Source: CAVUNY01 sp963843535 (GTDB lineage: Bacteria > Chloroflexota > Anaerolineae > Anaerolineales > Anaerolineaceae). From it: a DNA stretch of 64,000 bases. Position numbers and translations under genes: made by a program. The notes under the pieces were generated by a model. That model was not told where the DNA came from. It saw only the letters and a list, made by a program, of their open reading frames with translations, and did no database searches. Each line of letters begins with the position of its first letter. The first letter of the stretch is position 1. The stretch spans positions 620,001 through 684,000 of the forward strand of contig CAWJKU010000002.1 in the NCBI GenBank assembly GCA_963843535.1, written 5' to 3'. Below, piece by piece: positions 8,629 to 15,553 of the stretch.

Positions 8629-9342
8629 TCACCTTTTTTCGGCGTCTTTAGAAGCCGCGGCTGACATTTCCATACTTTGCACAGCTGCGATGATGATTTG
8701 CGCAGCCTGTTCAACGTTTAGCCTGCCTCGATTGAGCACCAGGTGATAGAGTTGCGGATCGTTCCAATCAACGTTGAAATAACGCTTGATGTAATCCGCT
8801 GAGGCCATATCGCGGTTGGCAATGATTTCAGCCGCGGCTTGACGCAGCTTATCATCTGATTGAGAAGCATCTGTTTTGTCGCGTAATTGCTGTTGGATTC
8901 GCTTGATCCGCATTTCAACCGGCGCCACAATCCGGACATGCAGGACGCCGGAGGTATCTTTTAACAGAACCTGTCCGCCGCGTCCCACGATGACAAAATT
9001 GCCGGCTTTCACGGAAGCCAGGATAGCCCGCTTCGTCAGGCTGAGCACGGCAGTATCGTGCGCATCCACTCGCTCAGGGCGCTCGGCGATGGATGGATTT
9101 TCAGCCCAGGCAATCTTTTGGACGGGAGAAGCATTGCGTCCGAACAGCCGGTTGAGGAAAGTCTGGACTTCGTGGTTGTCTTCGGTGTAATCGATGGCGT
9201 TGTGCTTCCCCAGGGTGGTCTCTTTTGCCGCCTCGGTGATTTGCTCTTTGCTAAAAGAGTTGTAACCCAGTTCATCGCATAGGCGGATGGCGACCGCATC
9301 TCCGCCGCTGCCAAATTCACGCGAAATCGTGATAACTGCCAT
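8629..9342 (-). CDS. Cytidylate kinase-like family protein
   Basis: A P-loop nucleotide-kinase-like protein of 237 residues. It opens MAVITISREFGSGGDAVAIR, the signature of the cytidylate-kinase-like family (PF13189), in which SREFGSGG forms the phosphate-binding loop. FVIVGRGGQVLLKDTSG and VLHVRIVAPVEMRIKR are the later conserved strands. I chose the ATG at 9342 because AAGGAGG lies seven bases before it; the longer frame upstream has no such site. The family substrate is not established, so nucleotide specificity should not be assumed. It converges with the phosphoesterase, with only six bases between stop codons. Confidence 0.85.
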   Translation of the reverse strand: MAVITISREFGSGGDAVAIRLCDELGYNSFSKEQITEAAKETTLGKHNAIDYTEDNHEVQTFLNRLFGRNASPVQKIAWAENPSIAERPERVDAHDTAVLSLTKRAILASVKAGNFVIVGRGGQVLLKDTSGVLHVRIVAPVEMRIKRIQQQLRDKTDASQSDDKLRQAAAEIIANRDMASADYIKRYFNVDWNDPQLYHLVLNRGRLNVEQAAQIIIAAVQSMEMSAAASKDAEKR

Positions 9343-9406
9343 GCTGTGCCTCCTTGAAAAAGAGAACCTGTGAGAATAATATAGCACGCAATTATAGGAA
9401 AAACAC

Positions 9407-9446
9407 AAAGCGAAAAGAACCGGATCGCCAGGATCCTTTCGCTTTT
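9407..9446 (-). other. Hairpin in the leader of the cytidylate-kinase-like gene
   Basis: AAAGCGAAA pairs with TTTCGCTTT around an inner GGATC/GGATCC stem. Read on the minus strand it is followed by the T-rich run TGTGTTTTTCC, about 60 bases ahead of the start codon. It could be an attenuator or the end of an upstream transcript. Low certainty. Confidence 0.3.
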
Positions 9447-9511
9447 ATGGTAAAATATTTCATCAAGGTCGAAATATAGTTCGTCGACCCGCCCGATTTA
9501 CCCAGGTTTAC

Positions 9512-9583
9512 GCCCCAGTAGCGCAATGGATAGAGCGTCAGCCTCCGAAGTTGAAAGTCCGAGTTCGAGTCTCGGCTGGGGCA
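9512..9583 (+). tRNA. tRNA-Arg(CCG)
   Basis: A complete cloverleaf: acceptor GCCCCAG/CTGGGGC, D-arm GCGC/GAGC, anticodon stem TCAGC/GTTGA with loop CTCCGAA (anticodon CCG), and T-stem CCGAG/CTCGG with TTCGAGT. Discriminator A; CCA is not encoded. It reads CGG arginine codons. Confidence 0.95.
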
Positions 9584-9593
9584 CAAAGAGTGT

Positions 9594-9632
9594 AGAGGTC
9601 TGGTTTTCAAGAACCAGACCTCTGCCTTTTTA
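9594..9632 (+). terminator. Rho-independent terminator of tRNA-Arg
   Basis: AGAGGTCTGGTT pairs perfectly with AACCAGACCTCT, followed by GCCTTTTT. It ends the tRNA transcript just before the convergent VIT1-type gene. Confidence 0.9.
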
Positions 9633-10754
9633 CCCTGAAATACTGACGCCAATAAGCTTGCCAATGCCAAAGGTAACTGCGGCTGCCAGGAGGCCAAAAA
9701 TGACCATGCGCAGGCCCGACTTAAGCACTGTTTGACCGGTGAACAGGGTGACCGCCGTGCCTAATAAGAACAATCCCACCGTGCTCATACCGATGCTGAT
9801 AAACACCGCGGTTAGCCCTTTCCAGAAGATAAAGGCAAACAAAGGGACAATCGCTCCCACTGAAAACAACAAGAATGAAGTGAGTGCTGCTTCCCAGGCG
9901 GAACCGCCTAATTCGTCGGGGTCGATCCCCAATTCTTCCCGAGCCAGGGTTTGTATGGCGCTTTCCTTGTTCTCCATAATTTGAGACGCGAGGTTTTTTG
10001 CCTGCTTTGCAGCCAAACCGCGCGCCTCATAAATCAGCGCCAGCTCCTCAATTTCTTCTTCTGGATTGCGATCGATCTCCATCGTTTCAATCTTAATTTG
10101 GTTCTCGTAAAGCTCGCGAGAGCTTTGCACAGACAGCCATTCTCCCAACGCCATGGAGATGGCCCCGGCCAGCAGGCCGGCGATCCCGGCGATCAAGACC
10201 GCGTTCCCTTCCAGGCTTGCGCCTGCCACCCCCATCACCAGGCTTAAATTGGAGACCATGCCGTCATTCGCGCCCAGGACAGCTGCCCGCAGCGCGTTGC
10301 CGCCGGTATTTTTGTGGCGGCCTTCAATTTGCATCAGCGTGCCGCCCTCCATTCCCCCTCGTAAAGTGGTCCTCGATAACTGGCTGATGATATTCGCGTG
10401 CCCGGCTTCGTCTCCCCCCATGCCCTTAGCCTCAGATTGCTGGTTGTAACTCTTAACACCGCTTTGCTCCATGGTCTGCATCGAAGGCAGGATCATTGCG
10501 GCACCGAACCGGCGCGCTAACCAGGCCAGGATTTTGGTCCGGGTCGTGGGCCGAAACTCCGGGATCGTTTCCCCACCATCCTTTAAGAGTTTTACCCAGT
10601 GAGACGCATGATGAAGCTCAATTTTCTCCATGCGGGAATACACTTCAGCAACCCTCGGATTTTTTTCCAGCTCGGAGATCAAATGGTACAATGAGGCTGT
10701 ATTCCGCTCATCGGACCAATTGTCAAGATATCGCTGCCTGGTTTTCTCATCCAT
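9630..10754 (-). CDS. Ferritin-like / VIT1-CCC1 family transporter fusion
   Basis: 374 residues in two parts. Residues about 1-140 form a rubrerythrin/ferritin-like four-helix domain with carboxylate and histidine positions such as YHLISELEK, RMEKIELHHASHW and GGDEAGHANI. Residues about 150-374 form a VIT1/CCC1-type membrane domain that opens LRAAVLGANDGMVSNLSLVMG, then AGLLAGAISMALGEWLSV and three C-terminal membrane segments. VIT1-family proteins move Fe2+ or Mn2+ across membranes; the ferritin-like domain would bind and deliver the metal. Likely in the cytoplasmic membrane for iron or manganese efflux or homeostasis. The direction of transport is inferred from family knowledge. Confidence 0.88.
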   Translation of the reverse strand: MDEKTRQRYLDNWSDERNTASLYHLISELEKNPRVAEVYSRMEKIELHHASHWVKLLKDGGETIPEFRPTTRTKILAWLARRFGAAMILPSMQTMEQSGVKSYNQQSEAKGMGGDEAGHANIISQLSRTTLRGGMEGGTLMQIEGRHKNTGGNALRAAVLGANDGMVSNLSLVMGVAGASLEGNAVLIAGIAGLLAGAISMALGEWLSVQSSRELYENQIKIETMEIDRNPEEEIEELALIYEARGLAAKQAKNLASQIMENKESAIQTLAREELGIDPDELGGSAWEAALTSFLLFSVGAIVPLFAFIFWKGLTAVFISIGMSTVGLFLLGTAVTLFTGQTVLKSGLRMVIFGLLAAAVTFGIGKLIGVSISG

Positions 10755-10928
10755 ATAGAATCCTCTTTTAAAATTTTTTTACGGTCATTCTCTCATTATA
10801 GATGCGAGCGGTCGGATAACAATGGTGATTAAAGTAACAATTACATGACGATTATATATATTTCTTGTAAAACATTAATGTTCCGTTTATTTTTTTTCGT
10901 TAGAATTTTTCTGAAAGGATAGATATAA

Positions 10929-11642
10929 ATGTTCCCGCTCTTTGGTTACGGTTACGGTTTGTATATCCTGTTTAGCCTTCCGGCACTGCTGCTGGGGATG
11001 TGGGCTCAGTTTAAAGTACAGGGAGCTTTCAAGAAATACTCACAAGTTAAGACGTATGTCGGGCTGACTGGAGCAGAAGTTGCCCGCCGCATCCTGGACA
11101 TCAACGGGCTTAACCACGTCCAGGTGGAAGAAACCCGCGGATTTCTCTCCGACCATTATGATCCTCAAAAGAAAGTGCTGCGCTTGAGCCCAGATGTCTA
11201 CCGCAGCAACAGTGTTGCCGCGAATGGTATTGCTGCCCATGAAACAGGCCACGCGCTTCAGGATCAGGAAGCCTACGGAATGCTGAAACTGCGCTCCGCG
11301 ATCGTCCCGACCGTGCAGATTGGCTCCTGGCTTGGTCCGATCATCTTCATGATCGGCCTGTTTATGTCGTCTGCACTTGGCAACCAGGTAGCGCTAATCG
11401 GCTTGATTTTCTTTGCCTTGACTGCCATATTCTCCCTGGTTACCCTGCCGGTAGAATTTGATGCCAGCCGCCGGGCAAAGACCATCCTCGCGACAAGCGG
11501 CATGGTCTACAATCAGGAGATGGATGGTGTGAATAAAGTATTGGATGCAGCCGCGCTTACCTATGTGGCAGCCGCGATCCAGGCAATCTCAACCGTGCTG
11601 TATTATGCGTTCTTGCTCTTCGGCCGTTCCTCGCGAGATTAA
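10929..11642 (+). CDS. Zinc metallopeptidase (YugP / PF04298 family)
   Basis: 237 residues with a membrane segment at the start (LYILFSLPALLLGMW), the zinc-binding HETGH motif in GIAAHETGHALQDQEAYG at about residues 101-118, and two or three more membrane helices after it (SWLGPIIFMIGLFM, ALIGLIFFALTAIF). EFDASRRA, the conserved third-ligand segment, follows. The family is membrane-bound with an unknown physiological substrate. AAAGGAT precedes the ATG. The gene ends before a strong terminator, so it is probably monocistronic. Confidence 0.88.
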   Translation: MFPLFGYGYGLYILFSLPALLLGMWAQFKVQGAFKKYSQVKTYVGLTGAEVARRILDINGLNHVQVEETRGFLSDHYDPQKKVLRLSPDVYRSNSVAANGIAAHETGHALQDQEAYGMLKLRSAIVPTVQIGSWLGPIIFMIGLFMSSALGNQVALIGLIFFALTAIFSLVTLPVEFDASRRAKTILATSGMVYNQEMDGVNKVLDAAALTYVAAAIQAISTVLYYAFLLFGRSSRD

Positions 11643-11672
11643 GCACAAAGAAAAAAGCCGTAGATTTGTAAA

Positions 11673-11720
11673 GAGGGTGTTTTTTGGCATATGGCAAAAA
11701 AACACCCTCAATTATTTTTA
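11673..11720 (+). terminator. Terminator after the zinc metallopeptidase
   Basis: GAGGGTGTTTTTTG pairs with CAAAAAAACACCCTC, followed by AATTATTTTTAT. Confidence 0.85.
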
Positions 11721-11730
11721 TCCCCCCTGC

Positions 11731-11736
11731 TATAAT
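11731..11736 (+). promoter_or_regulatory. Perfect -10 box giving a leaderless transcript for the large lipoprotein
   Basis: TATAAT is seven bases before the ATG at 11744, directly after the preceding terminator. No ribosome-binding site is present. The -35 position holds only the weak TCAATT. Confidence 0.5.
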
Positions 11737-11743
11737 CCCTACC

Positions 11744-14095
11744 ATGGCAGGCTTATTTTCGGCAAAACTCCACCCACTGCCAGGATCGCGTTTCTGGCGC
11801 TGCCTGATGATTGCCGTGATCCTGACCGGCATGCTCCCCGCCTGTACTCAGAATGGCAGCCTCACGCAAATTCCATCCGTTTTCTCTGATTGGAAGCTGG
11901 CGGACTTGAGACTGCTGCAGGCTCCAAAAGACGACCCCGCCCACAGCCTGATTGCCCTTTACAGCCGGATCACGAGCTTTGATCTTGAAATTCGCCTGGA
12001 TTTTTTAGACCTCACTTCCCCCCTCGATTTTGATGTATACCTCACCCTGGATACCCGGCCAGGTGGAGGTAAGAACCTGCCGTTTAACGCAATATCCGGC
12101 ATTGATTTCGATATGTTGGTGAAGATACCCGCGACCGGGGCGCCGCAGGCCTTCGATGCTCAATTACAGCCGATGGCGAGCCTGGTCCCACGCAGCGCAA
12201 ACCATCCCGGCCTGGATATGATGACCGTCCAATTGAACCGGTCTGTACTGCCCGGCAATCCGTCCGAGGTTGGTTTACAGGCATTCATCACTTTGGCAGG
12301 TAAGCCTGAACCCCTCAGCCAGACAACACCGGTTTTTCCATCTACCTACCACCTGTCCCAGGCGCCTGTGCTACTCGTGTTTTGGAACGCACTGCCCGCC
12401 GCAACACCGGCCCAAATTCTGCGGCGTTGGGATGGCGCCCACACGGGTCCATACGGCGGCCGGCATGGTTTGAATGTTCTGCTTCAGGCTGCGGCCGCCC
12501 ACAATATACCTCTGGTCCTGGCAGACCTTAAACAGCCCGCCAGCTTCACCGCATTAAGCGCGGTCGGAGGCCTGAACTTCGTCCGCCGATCCGCCCTGCG
12601 CGGGGATTTGATCCTGCCCGAATCGGCTGCGGGCGATCCGCTGCTGGCTGATCTTAGCCTGGCAGCCAGTCGTCAGACAGCCCTGGATAATAAATTTCCT
12701 TCCAGTCCAATCGCTTTTGGCGCATTTTCTGAGCCCCTGCCTGAGAATTATTCGCTATTTTTTGCCGATCTACCAGGCCGAAGCAGCATTGTGCGCTGGC
12801 AATCGAAACGACTGATCCCGCTCCCCGGTCCGGTATTTTCTGACACCACATTGGTGTCCGATCCACAGGTCGCTGTGGATGGGCTCACTATTTTCACCCG
12901 CCAGGCACTGCTCACCGCAGCACTGTCAGCTGACCCGGGCGACCTGGTTGTTTTAGGCGGCAGCCTGCCGGAATCTGCCTGGGGAGAATTTTCCACGGCC
13001 CCTGCCGCTTTTGCTTATATTGCGGCTCATCCCTGGATCAAGCCGCTAGATGAAATTGGTTTGACCGGTTTTCCTTCTACTGCGTCTGAGGTATGGCCGT
13101 TGCCTGAAACTTGCCAGGATTTACATTGCTCCCCGGCAGTACCGCAAGTCTTTCCGGTATCCGAATCTGGGACACAGGCAGAATCTTCGCTATCCCTGGT
13201 TACCCTGCGTTCAGTATTGCGCGGGCGTCTGGGTCAATTAAAGAAGGGGCCATTGGCTCAGTTAGCCCTTCAATCCTATCTTTCGCTCTCGCAGCCTGCT
13301 GACAGCCCGGTCCTGGCCGGTTTACAGGCCAATGCGCTGGGATATGTCAGCTACCAGGTTGAGGCTGCCCGTTGGGATGAATTCCCATTTACCAAAACGG
13401 ATTGCTCGGTGGATGTGGATTTCGACGGTAAGAATGAATGCCTGCTGGCTTCGCCAACCTGGTTTGTTATCCTCAAAACCAGCGGAGGCAGGCTGGTTTA
13501 TGCCGCACACCGCGGACCTTTTCATGCCGCTCAGTGGATCGGATCGCCCGCCCAATTTGGAGTGGGGCTTGGGGATCCTTCCGAATGGAAACCTGAGCAA
13601 GGACCCACAGGCAACCCTGTCGAGATACCAGGAGCATTTGGGCTGGAAAATTCGCTATACGAGGACTATGTGCCTGAAATCCAATCCGGAAAGATCATCC
13701 TGAACTCAGAAATTACCCACACTCAAAAAATCTTTTCTCTCAGCAGCAATGAGCTTCACATTGAGCTCGCTTTTGCCGAGTCGCAGCACGTCCAGATTCC
13801 GATCACCCTTGCCCCCCAACACTGGGCGTCCGGCAGCCTGTTCAGCTCCTGGCTGCCGGAACCTGAACTAACAAAAGAACAATGGCAATGGCAGCCAGAT
13901 TCAGTGCCAGGCCTGTCCATCCTCTTTCAAGACATTCAAACCGTGACCGCAAAATCAAGCCTGGATTCGTCGCAATGGCTTACAGCCCAGGAAAATCCCG
14001 ACCTGGCTTACCCGCCAGGACATTACCTGACCTTTCCTATGGCGGTCATTGAAGTTCAGGGAGCACATTTTTCGCTGACATTTCAACCACGATAG
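11744..14095 (+). CDS. Large predicted lipoprotein of unknown function
   Basis: 783 residues from the ATG at 11744. A lipoprotein signal is clear: basic GSRFWR, a hydrophobic MIAVILTGM stretch, then the lipobox LPAC. The remainder appears extracellular and rich in beta-strands. The first domain (SFDLEIRLDFLDLTS, DFDVYLTLDT) looks like a beta-sandwich; a middle region (GPYGGRHGLNVLLQAA, HNIPLVLADL) could be a barrel-like polysaccharide deacetylase or glycosidase fold. The stretch VDVDFDGKNECLL with GGRLVYAAHRG resembles C-terminal beta-sandwich domains of GH57-type enzymes, but I see no catalytic motif that would support an activity. The start follows a -10 box without a ribosome-binding site. 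Function not assigned. Confidence 0.75.
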   Translation: MAGLFSAKLHPLPGSRFWRCLMIAVILTGMLPACTQNGSLTQIPSVFSDWKLADLRLLQAPKDDPAHSLIALYSRITSFDLEIRLDFLDLTSPLDFDVYLTLDTRPGGGKNLPFNAISGIDFDMLVKIPATGAPQAFDAQLQPMASLVPRSANHPGLDMMTVQLNRSVLPGNPSEVGLQAFITLAGKPEPLSQTTPVFPSTYHLSQAPVLLVFWNALPAATPAQILRRWDGAHTGPYGGRHGLNVLLQAAAAHNIPLVLADLKQPASFTALSAVGGLNFVRRSALRGDLILPESAAGDPLLADLSLAASRQTALDNKFPSSPIAFGAFSEPLPENYSLFFADLPGRSSIVRWQSKRLIPLPGPVFSDTTLVSDPQVAVDGLTIFTRQALLTAALSADPGDLVVLGGSLPESAWGEFSTAPAAFAYIAAHPWIKPLDEIGLTGFPSTASEVWPLPETCQDLHCSPAVPQVFPVSESGTQAESSLSLVTLRSVLRGRLGQLKKGPLAQLALQSYLSLSQPADSPVLAGLQANALGYVSYQVEAARWDEFPFTKTDCSVDVDFDGKNECLLASPTWFVILKTSGGRLVYAAHRGPFHAAQWIGSPAQFGVGLGDPSEWKPEQGPTGNPVEIPGAFGLENSLYEDYVPEIQSGKIILNSEITHTQKIFSLSSNELHIELAFAESQHVQIPITLAPQHWASGSLFSSWLPEPELTKEQWQWQPDSVPGLSILFQDIQTVTAKSSLDSSQWLTAQENPDLAYPPGHYLTFPMAVIEVQGAHFSLTFQPR

Positions 14096-14102
14096 TCGCC
14101 CC

Positions 14103-14152
14103 AGCAAAAAAGAAGGCCCTGGATCAAATCATCCGGACCTTCTTTTTTGGGG
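14103..14152. terminator. Bidirectional terminator between convergent genes
   Basis: AAAAAAGAAGG at 14106-14116 pairs with CCTTCTTTTTT at 14138-14148. T-runs lie on the outer side for both strands, serving the lipoprotein gene and the lactonase-like gene. Confidence 0.8.
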
Positions 14153-14159
14153 CCAGCAA

Positions 14160-15236
14160 TCACGCTACAAACTTAAGACACACCGGCATCGGCAGTGAAA
14201 CCTCCTCCCCCGTGGGAGATAATTTCCCCGTATTCGGGTCAAGAGCAAAAACCACCAGATTGTCGCTGTCCTGGTTGGCAGCCAGCAGCCATCTCCCGCC
14301 GGGTTCAATTACGAAATTGCGGGGAGTTTTGCCGCCCGAAGGAATCACGGAGAGCAAAGTAACTTTTCCGGTGATCGGATCGATGGAAAAAGCTGCCAGG
14401 CTTTCGTGCGCCCGGTTGGAAGCATATACATACCTGCCATCAGGATGTACGTGGATGTCAGCAGCCCATTTTGGTCCCGTGAAGCCCTCAGGTAAGGTCG
14501 AAACCGTTTGCAGATGAGTGAAATGCAGCGTTTTGGGATCCAGAGAAAACACAGCCATCGTAGAATCTAATTCATCCACCACATACATCCATTTTCCATT
14601 TGGATGAAAATCGAAATGACGCGGACCGGAAGCGGGGTGCATATGGATAGCCGCTTGCTCATCGACATGCAATTTTCCGGTGCGCAGATCCAGCCAATAC
14701 ACCTTAAGCTGATCCAATCCGAGATCAGCCACCAGGGCGACGTGGTTACCCGGGACCACGCGAATGGAATGAGCATGTGCTTTCTCCTGCCGTTTTGGAT
14801 CTGGACCCTGCCCCTCGTGTTGTTTGAAATCGCTGGCATAGCCAAGTTTACCACCTGCCTGCACAGGGTAAACTACCACACTACCCCCGGCATAATTTGA
14901 GACGAGCGCCCATTTTTCTGTTTCATCCAGGCTGATATAACAGGGTGATTCGCCATAAGAAGGTTGGGTGTTAAGGAGGGATAACTCTCCCGATTCCGGA
15001 TCCACCGCAAAAGCGCTGACCCCTCCCCCTTTGGTCCCTTGATACTCGTGGACCTCATTGACCGTGTACAAATATCGATGGTCAGACGTGATAGTGAGAA
15101 ATGCCGGATCAGGTCCAGCGTCAGCTTTTCCCTCAAGGGCTAATTTCCCGCTCTGTGGATCGAAGCGATACCAGAAAACACCCTCGGAATTTCCTTTCCG
15201 GGTGAACGTGCCAGCATACAGGCGAATAGTATCCAT
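14160..15236 (-). CDS. Lactonase-family beta-propeller (6-phosphogluconolactonase-like)
   Basis: 358 residues with repeated blades of the PF10282 lactonase family: RFDPQSGKLALEG, FAVDPESGELSLLN, LDLRTGKLHV, FSIDPITGKVTLL and ALDPNTGKLSPTG. Blade signatures such as HPNGKWMYVVDEL and HPDGRYVYASNRAH are clear. There is no signal peptide. Some members hydrolyse 6-phosphogluconolactone (Pgl of E. coli), but many family members have other or unknown roles, so the substrate is uncertain. It is followed upstream by a palindromic repeat region and then the divergent GH31 gene. Sugar metabolism is a reasonable guess from both. Confidence 0.85.
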   Translation of the reverse strand: MDTIRLYAGTFTRKGNSEGVFWYRFDPQSGKLALEGKADAGPDPAFLTITSDHRYLYTVNEVHEYQGTKGGGVSAFAVDPESGELSLLNTQPSYGESPCYISLDETEKWALVSNYAGGSVVVYPVQAGGKLGYASDFKQHEGQGPDPKRQEKAHAHSIRVVPGNHVALVADLGLDQLKVYWLDLRTGKLHVDEQAAIHMHPASGPRHFDFHPNGKWMYVVDELDSTMAVFSLDPKTLHFTHLQTVSTLPEGFTGPKWAADIHVHPDGRYVYASNRAHESLAAFSIDPITGKVTLLSVIPSGGKTPRNFVIEPGGRWLLAANQDSDNLVVFALDPNTGKLSPTGEEVSLPMPVCLKFVA

Positions 15237-15289
15237 GAGGTCTCCAAGAAAATTACAAATTGTGATTATCGATTAGAATCTAAAAAGCC

Positions 15290-15312
15290 GGTCGCGCAGT
15301 CGCGGACCACGC
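15290..15312 (+). repeat. GC-rich 23-bp repeat, copy 1
   Basis: GGTCGCGCAGTCGCGGACC plus four further bases. The same unit recurs at 53253-53275 with only the central three bases changed. GGTC/GACC ends make it a short palindrome. Confidence 0.6.
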
Positions 15313-15323
15313 AAAATGAGAAA

Positions 15324-15402
15324 CCGTCATTGCGAGCGCAGCGAAGCAATCTCGTGACAAAAAAGATTGCTTCGGCTCAAAGAACGGGCTTCGCAATGAC
15401 CG
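15324..15402 (+). repeat. Dispersed palindromic repeat of the GTCATTGCGAG...GAAGCAATC type
   Basis: GTCATTGCGAG followed by CGAAGCAATC is mirrored by GATTGCTTCGG and CTTCGCAATGAC, forming an imperfect 79-bp inverted repeat. Elements with this core are known as widespread non-coding repeats in many bacterial genomes. It lies in the 317-base gap before the GH31 gene; the rest of that gap shows no gene. Confidence 0.8.
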
Positions 15403-15553
15403 ATTCATCATATAAGATATTATACCTTCGGCGACATTCTGAACAAAAGCTACTTTATATGACTCATATTTTCCCCTTACCCCACTTTTGCATTATCATA
15501 TTACTGATTGGGGGAAACACCTATGTCAATCCGGCAGGTCGAGGAGTGATCCG

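Noticed and set aside
9407..9446. Terminator for a hidden plus-strand gene
   Set aside because: No coding frame with family-like sequence ends there; it is more likely a leader hairpin of the minus-strand gene.
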